Positions 11,382 to 24,400 of a stretch of DNA of 64,000 bases are shown here, piece by piece. This DNA is from Phorcus lineatus (taxonomy: Eukaryota > Mollusca > Gastropoda > Trochida > Trochidae): positions 27,749,429 to 27,813,428 of the forward strand of contig OV121097.1 in assembly GCA_921293015.1 (NCBI GenBank), written 5' to 3'. The position numbers were made by a program, and so were the translations under genes. The first letter of the stretch is position 1, and each line of letters begins with the position of its first letter. Below the pieces are notes generated by a model. The model saw only the letters and a list, made by a program, of their open reading frames with translations, made no database searches and was not told the origin of the DNA.

Positions 11382-12660
11382 TCAACCAATTCCGAAGTTA
11401 AAAGCCTCTTCGAGAAGAGCACTCTTCGCAAATAGGCAAAAGACACAAAATTGCCTATCGTTAATGATGTGCGTCAATGCAGACAAAGTCAATGTCCAAC
11501 GCTCGAATCTTCCTGTAGCACTATAAGTATACTTTCGTTTTCTCTGAACTGTTCTCATTATTAACATCTGCAGTTTGATATCCTGTTGTTTCTTAAGGGC
11601 TTTAGATGTTAAGGGAAGTGCAGCATTCTTGGCCTCGGCCATCTTCAGACGTGACGCTGTTGACTTGTGGCTAACTTGACTTGCAGAATCTTCAGGTTAA
11701 TCGCTTGATTTTCCCTCTCCCTCAGGTCCTTTATCTCTTCCTTTAGTTTGTTGTATCTGCCCTTGATCGCTTCACAATAATCATCTACCTGTTGACGTTC
11801 AACTTGGTCATGTGAACTCTATCTAGTGTTTCTTTCATCAGTTCAAGTTACTCTTCTATCGAGGCTAAACTTTGCTCTCCCAACTGTATCATTTCTAATC
11901 ATTTTGTGCAGTATGAATAACTTTTTGCGGTAAATTTTCACTCTGTTAACCTCACCTCCAAGTACACTTGGTTTGGCGTCACCTATTTTCATGGTATCAT
12001 AAAGCAATTGTTTAAGTTTGTCGTTTTAACAAATCTTTCAGTGATATTTACAGTTTAAAGTTAACATTAAGCTGTTGTGGTAGTTATTCATTATTTGCAA
12101 TCTATCCTGCTGGATACTTAAACTAAATCATGTTTTGATTTTTTTGTACAGCTTGAACCTACTTATGAACCTACTTGTGATCCTACAACTACGGAATGAT
12201 CAGAAATTATAACTACTAGTCAGACATATACCTATTCTTCATCATGATTTATTACCTCTACCTATAATCAGAATCAACATCATAATCAAACTTCAAAAAT
12301 TAAGATAACATTGCCCATCAATTTATTCCTACAGTTGGAACAACTGATAAAGCCATTCAAAGAGATCCGGGGGAATATGTGGTCACAAAGTGGTCTAAAA
12401 ATGACAGAATCACCCTAAATTTACCCCAAATAAAGGAGTTTAATTACCTTGCAGGGTTGTTTCCATGTGAAATACACAAGACAGTTTCTTTGAGAAAGTG
12501 AAAATTACATTGTATTCACAGCAGCAATGTTAGAACAATAATTAATAACTCACAAATTATAATAAAAAGACATTGTTCAAATACAGTTTCTTTAACAATT
12601 GTTCCATTATAGCTTCTTTTCAGTCTTTGATTCTCGTAGATAAACTATTTTCACAGGGTT
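11382..12660 (-). other. TE debris, not assigned
   Basis: The minus strand holds an 86-codon ORF (11642-11382) starting MAEAKNAALPLTSKALKK, and a Lys/Glu-rich coiled-coil-like stretch near 11700-11880. The segment near 11477-11560 recurs at 16559-16645 with substitutions (ACAAAGTCAATG, then CTTCCTG, then TTTTCTCTGAAC), so at least part is an interspersed repeat. I do not recognise a protein family. The remainder, 11900-12660, is AT-rich without features. Confidence 0.4.
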
Positions 12661-12699
12661 TTTTTCTTTTTGCAACTGAAGCTTGTCGGTCCTCAGCAT

Positions 12700-13060
12700 T
12701 TGTCCTCTCCTAAGGTTTTCTGTAGGCAAACATGGCCATTTAGGCAGCCTGCTCTTGTTTCTTCTTTAGCATCCTGTTGTAGACGAAGCTCCTTATCGCG
12801 TCTTCTTTCTTCTTTCTCTTCTTTCTTCTGTATGAACTTGCAGCTGTCTGAAAATCCCTTCACAGGTTAGGATGAACTGCCTCATGCTTGACATCACCTT
12901 TCTTGAAATATGATAGTGCTAATTTTGTCCCTTTGAGACTATACCTCACAGTCTGCACTGCACTGAATGTAGCAATGTTCATTCTGGTTGACCTCATGTC
13001 TATTTTATAGCCCATTGTAAACAGCTACGGCATGCAACTGCCATACTTGAAAGGGCTGGA
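12700..13060 (-). pseudogene. hAT transposase relic, C-terminal part
   Basis: Translated on the minus strand, the segment reads MRSTRMNIATFSAVQTVRYS followed by LKGTKLALSYFKKGDVKHEA and a Lys/Glu-rich tail. This parallels the C-terminus of the intact hAT protein at 22537-26455 (there SNMRIDTYSAIQTVKYELMA). The frame has stops. It belongs with the more N-terminal relic pieces at 15294-16560, in the expected order on the minus strand, so the two ends enclose one decayed transposase gene with later insertions between. Confidence 0.65.
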
Positions 13061-13326
13061 TACTTTACACTTGAAATAACAGAATGCTAGCAGGTATCCA
13101 CTTTGTCTCCTTCAGCCAAAACCTTCAGACTTTAATCCACTTGAAACCTATGGATTTCCAGGGAAAGACAGTCCTGTTGTTCCTCTGTGAGGAAGGGCTT
13201 CAGATTTTGCTGTCTGACTGTGTCCACTTGCAGTAGGGTCTACAATAGGGAATACAAATAATTAAACTAGTTACCTGGTTGCTGATTGGCTATCGCTACA
13301 TTACTGACCAATCAGGTGACCCCTAA

Positions 13327-13689
13327 CAGTGTAGGAAAGATGTGGGAAATTCAGCCTGTCCACAGGACTGGCTACTTGAATTTGTTACCAGTCCTTCCAA
13401 AATCTAGCCAGTCCTTCAACCAGAACAAATAGAACACATTTATAGTTGGTTTGTTTGTTTTTATTCAGTAATCAACTTAAAGTCAACTTGTGGAATTCGT
13501 TTAGTCAAAATGCTGAGAGTTACTGGAGTTATCAACAGTTCAAATTATTTTCGTACGATAAACAAGACTTGAAAGATTAAAAATATATTTCCTTAAACTT
13601 TTATCACTATGTCGTCAAACTAACCCGAGGCCGTCCTTAACAAAATAAACCCGTCTCAGATGTTTGGACGGGCTATCTTTCCTACACTG
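13327..13689. mobile_element. hAT MITE, 363 bp
   Basis: The ends are CAGTGTAGGAAAGAT and its exact complement ATCTTTCCTACACTG, a 15-bp perfect inverted repeat starting with the hAT-typical CAG. The flanks CCCCTAA (left) and CCCTTAA (right) look like an imperfect target duplication. There is no coding capacity. Inside, ACTGGCT and CCAGTCCTT occur repeatedly near the left end. It lies inside the decayed hAT gene 12700-16560, so it came later. Confidence 0.75.
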
Positions 13690-15293
13690 CCCTTAAGCAT
13701 TACTTTCAGCCCTCTCAGTCAAACTGGTTGTATTATTTCGCGGTGCTTATTCGAGCTGTAAAATATACCTCGGCCCCCTAAAATTTTCTCCTCTAAGTTA
13801 CACGATTTACAAAAACGAACAAAACATGATAAAATCTAAGGAATTCTGTGAATCCACAGAAAAATCTCATCCCTTACCGGGTGCAGGCTATGGTCTAGAG
13901 AGAAAATTGACCTTTTTTCTCCTTTGACTGTCAGTTCCATATTTTATACCTGACTTTGATTTTGGCCATAGTTTCTTCAAAATATTTGCTTGAAGAAAAC
14001 CAATAGCATTACATCAAATGCTTTAGAAACATATTTAATATCCTTAAATACCTTATATTTATTTATGATTAAAACTTTTACTTTTAAATGAAAGATGAGG
14101 AAGAGTGTAAATAACAATGAGGGAAAAGATTGGTGTCGATGGAGCAAAACTTTTGAAATTAAAAGATTTTCATTCTCGTGAAAAATGGTCATTTGAACAT
14201 TTGTTAAAAATGACATTTAATTTATATTGCTTGATAATTTGTCGTAGGTGTGCCTATGTCTTATTTGATCAACAGAGAAAATCAATTTGACTGACCCAAA
14301 TCACATGACTGATAAAAGGTGACATGACAATATTTCTAGTTCTTCATGCAAATTCTCAAAATTCATGACTGAAACTTATACTTTTTAAACAAACAATCTG
14401 TTTATCTACACAATTCTTACCAGAAAGCACACAAATGTGTTTTGAAAACTGTTCCATACATTGGAACATCCGTTGGCAATCTTATCATTCAAACATCATG
14501 TTTTTATTTGACACCATCTTGAAATCGTCTGCTTGCCCACACCACCTATTTCACATGTTCTGTACACCACAAACAGTGTACGGAGCAACTCCTTTCACTT
14601 TGGTCATGTTCTGAACAACCTGAACATACCTTTCTGTCGACGAAAGGAGTAGCGCCTCTAGTGACATCATGAATAGGCTTTTGGAACACAAACTCTTCTT
14701 CAAAGTACAAGTTATTTAAGACAGAACTGTAGAATATAATTAAAGCATTTCATGCAGGTTGACACATCAAGACTCTTGAAAAATGCTGTCAAATTCTCAA
14801 CCATCATCAAGCCCTACACGATGTTCTCCCAGACACCTTCAATTTTTTAAGCCTTAAAAAGAAATTGCCAGGATACCCAACTTTCTCTTCTTTCAACTCT
14901 TGACCTATAGCCCTTACTCCATGGAAGGAATCTTGCAACAACCATTGTCTCTGCAATGTGTGACCATCACGCTTTCTTCTAATGGCTTTCATTTCAGAAT
15001 TAGAATTTACAGTGAAAATGTCATACAGAAATATGCAACTGCCTACATCGTGGTGTTTTCTGGTGAATGTACTTAGTTATTACTACATTCCTGAAATTGG
15101 GCAGCCCTTGGAATGATGCCTTTTCAGTACTCCCACTCCAGTAAACTTTGAGGGCCAGCTGGTGTGAGAAGCGATCAACAGCGATCAGGAGGGAAAACAG
15201 AAAAACTATGAAAATCTGTACGAGTAACCATATTTTAATGTATTTTATACGACACCAAAACACACTATGATAGAGTAAATCTGTGCACTAATT
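13690..15293. other. Decayed interior, mostly unassigned
   Basis: The stretch lies between the two recognisable parts of the hAT relic. Minus-strand ORFs at 15263-15021 and 14992-14807 could be further remnants but show no clear match to the intact relative. 13690-14800 is AT-rich with nothing I can support. Confidence 0.35.
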
Positions 15294-16560
15294 TTAATAA
15301 ACCGCATGTATATTTTTCACAGTAGTTAAGTTCATAACTGAACAGACTCTTACTTTTATTGTCTTCTCCAACATTGTCTCAAGGCATTCTGCGACTAATG
15401 ACTCCATCTTGACCAAAGTGACGTTCATGTCTGGAAGGAGTTGACACACTGTCCTCAGATCGTCTGCATGACAGTTGAGGGGATCTCTCTGAGGGGAGTG
15501 TACCAATGCGTCTGATGAAGTGAAGTTGAGTAAGGATGAATTAGTTGGAGGTGTTATGTGCTGCCTTCTCGGAGGTGTGATTTGCTGCCTTCTCGGAGGT
15601 GTCATATGCTGGCGTTTTGGAGATTTGCTTTGCTGGCTTCTTGGAGGTGTGCTCTGCTCGCATCTTGGAGGTGTCATATGCTGGTTTCTTGGTGGTGCAA
15701 TATGCTGGCTTCTTGGAGGTGTGCTCTGCCAGATTCTTGGATGTGTGCTCTGCTGCCTTCTTGGAGGTGTGCTCTGCTGCCTTTTGTCCCCTGCCACAAC
15801 GTTGTTCATGTCTTTTCTTAAATCCAAATTCTTCAGCTTCTCTCCAGAGAGTCTGACAATGGCCTCAAGAAATTGTTGGAATGTGTCAAGCTGATGGTCA
15901 TGCACTTGGTGAATTTGTGTATCTTTGGATTGGGACACTTTGACATATACTTGCAACAAGGGTAGGGCAGCAATGAAGAAATGCAGTCAGGCTTGTTTCT
16001 TACTTTGGTAGCAGATCTTGTCTACTATCCTGTTCTTTCTGTTCTTGCCAGCTGATGTTAGGCTCGTCCACTTCTGTGCCAAGGACTTGTGGATCTGTCT
16101 CATACCTTCTTCACTAATGGAATGACTTTCCACGATTCCATAAATGACTTCTTGATAGTCAGACTTGGATGATTGTGGGAGGAATCCAAAGTACAGCATC
16201 ATGTAGCAGTCATAGAATACTTTTGTTGAAAGGCAGACATTGTACACTCACAACCGTCTGTGAGGCACATATTTCTGGGGTACAGTGAACTTGATGTGGC
16301 ATATATCACAAACCTCACTCAGCCAATCCTTCAGGTCAGATGACCGCTTAAAATCATTGAACAAATCAACAAAGAGCCCTTCAATCCAACCATTAAATAA
16401 TGCACAGAATTTTTTACACGCATTATGGATATGGTGACACATTGTCAAGTAGGTGTTGTGCCTTTTCCCTTAGTTTCACTTCAACTCCATTCTTGCTTCC
16501 TCTCAACACACCACAACAGAGTCCATAGGGCAGAAACTAAATTGGTCCATGGAGTTGCAA
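15294..16560 (-). pseudogene. hAT transposase relic, central part
   Basis: Reading down the minus strand, the pieces are CGVLRGSKNGVEVKLREKAQ, then CHHIHNACKKFCALFNGWIE, FTVPQKYVPHRRL, FYDCYMMLYFGFLPQSSKSD, KNRKNRIVDKICYQSKKQA, and (QSKDTQIHQVHDHQLDTF). These match, in order, AVMRGSKKGLETLIRKERAP, CHHAHNAAKRFCKPFEYHVE, YTVPERYVSHRWL and QSKDTKVDKLHDEQ of the intact hAT at 22537-26455. The gene is broken by stops and frame changes. A 24-bp minisatellite (15547-15786) has expanded inside it where the intact relative has no such repeat. Confidence 0.8.
15547..15786 (-). repeat. 24-bp minisatellite, 10 units, in frame
   Basis: Ten tandem 24-bp units of the form GGAGGTGTNNNNTGCTGNCT plus four bases (plus strand) fill exactly 240 bp. 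Because the unit is a multiple of three, the minus-strand frame reads through all of them as variants of the octapeptide RQQSTPPR or RQHMTPPR, giving a Pro/Gln/Arg-rich tract. The units differ by 1-6 bases each, so the expansion is not very recent. The plus-strand Cys/Leu-rich ORFs over it are shadows. Confidence 0.9.
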
Positions 16561-16639
16561 TGCAGACAAAGTCAATGCCCAATCTTCAATCTTCAATCTT
16601 CCTGAAGCACTAATGGGTATACCTTTGTTTTCTCTGAAC

Positions 16640-16766
16640 AATGGCTTGTGATAATATTTTTGAAATTTTTTCCCAACAAATGCAATAGGGCATTCTTAAG
16701 CCGTCTTGGAAGCTGTGTGACAGTACAGCTCCGAGACCATGTATTGATGCATCAGTCGCAGTCCTT
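16640..16766 (-). mobile_element. Ty3/Gypsy-type retrotransposon fossil fragment
   Basis: The minus strand encodes a short match to the RNase H region of Gypsy-type pol (DASIHGLGAVLSH followed by the expected DG-x-x-MP pattern). Only about 125 bp remain; no LTR, capsid or other pol parts are seen nearby. It is an old, broken fragment that abuts the left end of the EnSpm-like element. Confidence 0.6.
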
Positions 16767-17110
16767 CCCATACGAAATATCCTTATAAGAATCTTATAAG
16801 AATCTTATAAGAATCTTATAGGAATCTTATACAATTCTTATAAGATTCTTATAAGATTCTTATAAGTTTCTTATAAGAATTTTGTATGCAAATTAGGTAA
16901 GAACTTATAAGATTCTTATAAGATTCTTATAAGATTTCCTATAAGTTTCTTATAAGATTTCTTATAAGATTCTTATAAGATTTCTTATAAGATTCTTATA
17001 AGATTCTTATGAAGTGTTTTATAAGAATCTTAAACTCAATCTGGTAAGGAACTATAAGATTCCCAGAAACCAGTTTCTAATTGGAATCTTATAAAATTCT
17101 TACAGGATCT
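16767..17110. repeat. Left subterminal TCTTATAAGA array
   Basis: About 15-20 copies of TCTTATAAG or its complement, a self-complementary 10-mer core, occur in 340 bp with irregular spacing. Copies run in near-tandem phase in places and are separated in others, unlike a simple satellite. The matching array at the right end points to binding sites for an element-encoded protein. Confidence 0.85.
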
Positions 17111-18464
17111 AACTATTAATACAAACAAAAGTTCCTGGTCAACCATGCACTGGAATCATAATGGTGCAAATAATCATAAGATAATGAGGTTGAAAGAAAA
17201 CTGTTGAATATCATAATGATTATTCAACTCTTCACATTTGGTAACTTTATTCAGAGGCAGTGGATAAATCTCCTGAAACAAGAAATTTCAATAAACAAAT
17301 CACGATTGAGCAAAAGGTAACATTCATCTTTAATACGAGCACAGTTACAAACAAATGACATATTTATGGTGACAAAGTAAAGAGACTACAAACTTAAAAG
17401 ATCAAAAAAAGATTGTGAGCACTTTTTCATTGCTTTTATTATAATCCTTTATCATTGTGACAAATGTCAAATTTTTATAATTGGTTATGCTCCTTAAAAT
17501 AGTTATAATGAAAAATCCAGGGATACCGACTAATATGTAAAGTTGTTTTTGTTTGTCAAAGTAAGTTAACTATCAGCCTCTTTTTCAAATGAGATGCTAA
17601 ATCAGTGTATCAAGTAAAAAACAATAAACTTATATTGCATGAAATAAGACGTATGTACGCTGTATCAAGATAATTTATATAGATAAACAATTTCCTGACG
17701 ACATATTTGTCTTTTAACAATTATAGATGCCATAGAAACATTGACCTCAGTATGATGAAATTTCATATCCATACATTTTCCTCTTCATTCTCCACAAAAC
17801 GCAATAGTGTTACAGCGTTTGAAAAATTAAAGTTTAATTACTGCAGTGAATACTCAGTACTGATCACATTACATTGGACAGTGCCAAATAATATTTACTT
17901 ACCAAAATCATCCTTGTGGCTAATAATAAGAATCCAAAATTTAAAACATAAAAAAGTCTATGGCCAAAATGAGTTTACTTTTATCCTCTCTATGTATCAT
18001 TATGCAAAGTTATTTACCTATAAAAAATACTGACATTTGTTTTCAAAATATAAACAAGAAAAAGCATTAGTTTATTTTTGTTTGTTTTGTTTAACAATGC
18101 ATTACGGTGACGCTCAAAGTTTACATCAGAAACCAAGCCAAAAAACAAGAATCATCAGAAGATGACATGTCCCACCGGTCCCCATTAAAGTTACGGAGTA
18201 TGTTTAAAATCAAGGAAACGGCCAAAAATCTGAAGAAGTTGATTATTAAATTAAGTTTCCATGGAAGCCTCCAAATTTAAAATCTCAAGAAGTTTAACAT
18301 ATGCGCATGCTGACTAATCCACATACAAAGTTCCATTGAGCTGATTCCAGCAATTTTTTAGTTCTGTTCAGAAAGATGGACAGATTGACAAGGTGGTTAC
18401 CATATCCCATGGTATTACATACTTGTGGGATAAAAAATTATAACAGGGTATTTTTAAATATGAA
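17111..18464. other. EnSpm-like element, left non-coding part
   Basis: AT-rich sequence between the left array and the 3' end of the BEN gene. It includes the probable 3' UTR of that gene on the minus strand. A 108-codon plus-strand ORF (17707-18033) has no recognisable motif and is not called. Confidence 0.45.
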
Positions 18465-21400
18465 TCAAATTTTGTTCTTCATTTTTTTTCTCGAATCGGC
18501 ACACTGGCAATTAATGACTTGAATAACCTCTCTCTCAGTTGTTCGAGGGCTTTTGGTCAGCACAAATCCTGTAAAGATAAAATAAATCGTGCATAGTTGT
18601 ATGAAGATATCAACCAACACAAGTACATTTTGTTCTTTTAAGTAAGTCCATTCACAAGCACACTTACTTATATGAATATATATATGATGCTCAACTTAAA
18701 ATTAAATTTATAGCTATAATAATTTCCATATACCACTCAGATTTCCGAACACACCATGTATATCTCCTAGATATATTCTTTGACATTGACCGGATTCAAT
18801 TTTTATTTTCTTGGTTTAACTGTAAATGCTCAAGGTAACTAACCTTTTATTGCTGCCACTGTCAGGGTTGGCAGGGCAGTCTTGCCCTTTTTGCCCTCAG
18901 CTGAAGACTCCCCAAGCTCTTGGTCCGTAAAATAAGCATGTAAGAGATTTCTTATTAGTTTGGAGGTCGATCCCTTCGCAGAAGAAAGGCAGGCATCTCT
19001 CACCACTCTCTTGATCAGCACTCCATGTCCCAGCTCCACAAAGTCAGGGTCACATGTTGAAGATGAAGTTGTTGAAGTTGATGCCACCATGGAGGCTGAT
19101 GAGGGCTGTGGCAGTGGCAAGGGTGAAGGCAAAGGGGATGGCAGAGGCGATGGTGAAGGGGAAGGTGAGAGAGAGACTGATGGTGAAGGTGGAGGCACTC
19201 GTGCTCTCGGTGGAGAGAATGCACATTCTGGAAGAATTTGGTTTGTTTCTGACTTGGAAAGGGAACAGAGCTGTGCTAAATTCCCTATAAATTTCTGCAC
19301 AGCCTCTGCCCTGAAGTCCTGCCTCAGTGTCGTGTTGCAGGGACAAGAAGGAGGAACTGCTGAGGGAGGAAGGGTGATGACTTTTCCCTCGAGTGCTGAA
19401 ATTTGCTCATTCTTTTCCCTCAGCTTTTGCTTCAAGTTCCTTATCACCTCTTCCTGCTCCAATAAAATGGCATCTTTCTCTTCAATGGTCTTTTGCAGTC
19501 TCCTTACTTCTTCCTTCTCCCCAAACTGCAATGCCAGCATTTCCTCTACCATCCTCTCCTGCGCAGCTATTTGGACCTTCTTCTCTTGAACCTTCATCTG
19601 GGCCTTGCTCTTGGGGTCAGGGGCACTCATCTTTGGTTCTGTCTCCTATAAAATAATTTTTTTTATCATATATGAATAATACTTCAGTGCTCACGGAAAA
19701 AGAAACAAAATTATTTTGTGCTTTTTGTTTGGAACAAACTTGAAATTTGAATTCTAAATATTCGTTCACAATGGTTTTTCCAAACTTTTATTTCAGACAG
19801 TTTTTGTTCTTTGATTGGCATTCTAGAAGATGGTGTGATGAACAATAAGGACAATTCTTCTTTATTCTGTAACAATGAAATAATTATTCGGTGACATGTA
19901 GGATCACCATAAATATTTAGAGGGCCATCAGATAGAATGCTTCTAAAAATTGACAAAAATAAGTACCGGAAGTATAAGTCAATCAGAGAATAATTTTACA
20001 TTGTTCTGTTAGCGTCATTACCAGTATTGTAACATATTTACTTCTAATCAACTGTGGAGAGTTAAAAAATCATTTTTTGGAAAATCTGTTAATAATCAAT
20101 GGACTCTTAGCAGTTTTTGAAAGTAAGTCACTTATTCCTATCAGATAGGTAGTAATTAATTTGAAAAATGTGGAAGTCAATGGCTCTTTTTAGTCAAAGG
20201 TAGAACTAAGTAAATCAGTAAGTTGGACTTACAGACTCTTACAGACCTGCTGTAAAAGTGGTACAGTACCTTGTTAACTTCAGGTTTTTTCTTCTTCACA
20301 GTCTTCTCACTGCTACTTTTTGAAGCCTGAGCGTCCTTGTCAGGATAGGCCTGCTTTAATAAGGCTACCTGTCTTGCTGCTTCCTCTTTATCAGCTGTAC
20401 AAACAAACATTTCCTACAGTGCAATTATTTTTTTTCTTATTTCAATTTAATATTCAAATTACCTATTACATCATTACAGACCAGACGGGTGCAGGTCAAA
20501 ATGGCCACAATGACAAAATGGCCACAGACCCCCTTGTCAAAATGGGTATACTAAAAAGTCAATATGGCCACAGGCTCTAGTCAAAATGGCCATGTAAGAA
20601 ATCTTATTAATTGGAAGAATGTACCCCATAGTCAAAATATATAAGGTTATTCTTATGTGTGTTGAGGTAAACTTCATGCGTTGATGTGTTTATTTTGGTG
20701 GTCAAGTTAACACAGGGCACTGTCATAACCTATATATCTATATTGTTTTTGTTAAATTAAAAGTTATCAATGTACCTCCTTGACATTTTATGATATATGG
20801 TATTTTGGTGTTTTTTTTGGTTTGTAGGTTATGTTGTTTCAGATTATATTCTGTGCTTTATTTGAAAAGTTACATAAACATCACTTACAATCATTTACCA
20901 TCATTTACAATTTACAACATTGCTTATCATTGTTCATTGTTCAATCTGTGCTTTCATTCACATCTTCATCATCATGAGAGGTCCGACTGCATCCAGGAAC
21001 TGCATTGGTGACTTCTCACCACGGCGAAGCTGATCTTTCAGACGAGACAGGCGCTGCTCCTTCTCTTTGTAGATTGCTTTCTTGGGTGGTGGAGCAGCTC
21101 CAAAGTTGATCTGGATGACCTTCGCCTTCTCTCCGTTTTCAATGTTCTTGATCAGTTCAATGAACCTGTAGACGTTGGGGTGTCTGTGCTGCAGTGTCTT
21201 GCCGATCCGGGAGTGAAACCCTTCAAGGTTGTTGTTGGTGCGGGGTCCTTGTGTTCCATGGTGGTTCCAGAGTCGGGGTGGGAACCTGGCATCGTCATCC
21301 ACCCACGTCGCGACGATGTAGTCGTTGAACGCATCTTCAGGGCCCGGTCGTCACTAGGTGGATGGCTGTGTTGTGTTGTTATCTTCACGAAGTCTGTGAC

Positions 21401-24400
21401 GGTGGTACACTTGCCACTGCATGACCTATTAACACACCGCCAGTAAACAGTGTCCCCCTTATCCTTGTTCTTAGCATACAAGTATCCGTCAAGTAACACT
21501 TGTGGAGCACCTTTCTGAGACATCACATATTCTACTTTCCGTAACCCAGCCATTGTGGAATTGGAATGTCTATGCCATGTTTCTAACACCTATATATATG
21601 GAAGTATGAGATTAAAGTTAGAGTATTTTCATATAAACACATGTACCTGGGAGGATTATACTGTTTAACAATGTTTTGATAGAGTGCTGAATATATTGTT
21701 ACAGTGTGTTACTACTCAGTATTTTCATATAAACATATACCGGGAGGTTCATACTGTTGAACATTGACCTGTTGATTCAGTGATCTGCTAATTTGACTGT
21801 GTCGCTCTACTCACTGTCAGAGTGGACCAGTCCATTACTTAATTGAATAGGTGTGACCAGCCTGACAATGAACTTTTCATTTCTGCTAATTGGGATTCTG
21901 CGTTTTGCAGTTCTGCGTTTTGGCAGGATACCAATCTTTTAGGGATTACACTTTGCTCTCCCAGGCTATTTGCATGCTACTGTTCTGTGAGAATACTGAT
22001 GTCTACATAACTGATTTGATTTTTGAAAATGAAAAAGATTATTCATAATATCATGCAGGCATGTGAGCAACCAATTTTCAAGAAAGAGGAAAACTGAAGC
22101 AGGGGGGGTCTGGGGGCATGCCCCCCCAGGAAATTTTTTAAATCTTAAACCTAATTTCCTGCAATTTGGTGCAAAGATACAAGTTTTCTATTCTCTTTTC
22201 AAACCTACAAAACACTACCTCTTGAAAGCATTTTTAAGCATTTATCAACTCAGGGATATGCATCTTTACCAACACAATTATAAAACCCATTATTCTCAAT
22301 TCTAAAAGTACACAAATTCATAAAAGATATGAAACGGTATGTTGTTAATTGTAAACTAAAAGCTGTAAAATAAAACAAAACATACCTGAGTGAATATAAG
22401 GATTTAAATCTCCAAGCTTGCAAAATCCACAGACACACAAAGTCAAGTTCATATCATATGCTATAATACTACTATACTACCTACTATCTTTGAAAATTTT
22501 CCAATAATTTTGTGAGAAACCTAAAGACAAGCAGTCTTATTTGATTTTCTTTCTCTTGCTACTACTGTCACTATGTTGCAGTCTGCATGATTCTGCTTCT
22601 TTTGAAAGAATTTCTTTGAATTTCCTTTTAGACACAGGGGCAGCTTGTGATGGAACAATTCCACATTTTCTATGTTTCTCCCTCATCTCTGTCTGTCTTG
22701 ATTCCTTCACCTCCTGGTACCTCTTGTATGATCCTTGCAGGTTTCTGCACAAGACAGGGTCTACCTTAGCATATTTGGGTTCCTTGTGAAGGAACATTTC
22801 TACCGAAGTAGACCCCTGTGCCATCAATTCATACTTCACAGTTTGGATTGCACTATACGTGTCAATCCTCATGTTTGAAGACGACTCGTCCAGCACTTCA
22901 CCCATTATGCTGAAACTGCTTTCAACTTGGGGTCCATGAAAGCATGAGATAACTCCTTTCACCATCGCTGTCAGGAGAGGATAGCGCCCAGTTCTGTCTA
23001 CTGAAGCCCACCACAGGTCAAGTTTCTCATCTTGGCAGGCAAGGGCACCTGGCAGGTTCTGGTCAACAGTGTAGCTCCTCACCTCCTTGTCAAAGTCATC
23101 CATGCTGTCCTCACTGATGATGTTGGTGGCCAGTGTAGGGAGCTGAAGAAGGTGGTGCTGTGTGGTGGCATGTTGTCTCACAATTGGGTCAAGAGCAGAC
23201 ATGGCTTTCAGCATTGGATTGTTGATTGGCATCTTACTAAGAATGGCAGAGCTGCAACTGATGTAGGCTTCTTGGGCTTTCTGCATGAACTCTGCAACCG
23301 ATTTGTCAGTTGTGGAATTTGCAGAGAGAGCTCTCGTCTTAAATCCCACAAACATGTCCTTTAGTGACAGGTGACAGGCAGGGTCTGATACAGGGAAGTT
23401 GACAAGCTTCTTGGATGAGAGGCCCTTAAGATGTTCTGGCTTGATAAAGTTGGAGAGGAAATGGATGGCAAGTTCGACCTGTTCATCATGTAGCTTGTCC
23501 ACTTTTGTGTCCTTTGACTGGAACATCACTACATATTTCTTTAACTGCCCAAGGACTGCTGAGTAAAACTGAAATTAAAATTCAGAAATATAATACATGT
23601 CATATTTTCATAAAAGTATTATAACACATGCATAAATATATTAATGAAAGTAATTTATGAACTTAAAAATAATTATATTAAATATATCAATGATCTCAAA
23701 ATGAGAAGAGCATGATAATTTGGGCTTGACAAAAATAAAGTACATAGACATAAGCTACAGTAGCTCAATTGACTTTACTTAAATGAACCAAATAAACACT
23801 ATAAAAAACTACATTAATACCTGCATGATCAAACAAGTTTTCTTCCTCTGGAAGAAGAGTTTGTCTACGATGCGCATCTTTCGGTCTTTTCCCTCACTTG
23901 TCAGGGTCTTCTTAAGGATTGGTTGCATTAGTTTTGATATGGCATCTTGGTTGTTCTGACTGATGTCATACTTAGTATGGATGTCAGCTACTATATCCTG
24001 GTAGGTTGAGGCCTCAGTTTTTGGCAGGAATGGGTAGAAGAATAAGGTATAGGCATCAAAAAGCCTTAATGTGTCCACAGTGACATCATAAATAGATAGC
24101 CATCTGTGAGACACATATCTTTCCGGCACAGTGTACTTGACCTTGCCAAGAATGCTGCATATCATTTGAAGGACTTCCCGATGATCCACAGACCACTTGA
24201 AATCTGAGTGGATATCGCAGACGAGTCCTTCAACATGGTACTCGAAAGGCTTACAGAAGCGCTTTGCAGCATTGTGTGCATGGTGACAGGTGTCCCCGTC
24301 AATATCCAAAAGATGTGGAGCCCTTTCCTTTCTGATCAAGGTTTCCAGTCCTTTCTTTGATCCCCTCATGACTGCACATGAGTCCATCAATATGGACATT

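Noticed and set aside
15520-15894. Plus-strand Cys/Leu-rich repetitive ORFs
   Set aside because: Shadows of the 24-bp minisatellite, open only because the unit is a multiple of three.
16767-17110. CRISPR-like array
   Set aside because: The repeat is a short palindrome with irregular spacing and no unique spacers, in a eukaryotic transposon end.
17707-18033. 108-codon plus-strand ORF
   Set aside because: AT-rich, no motif, lies in the non-coding left part of the EnSpm-like element.
18960-19589. 209-codon plus-strand ORF, Gly/Glu-rich
   Set aside because: It is antisense to BEN exon 4; its composition is the mirror of the Ser/Pro tract and there is no motif or splice context.
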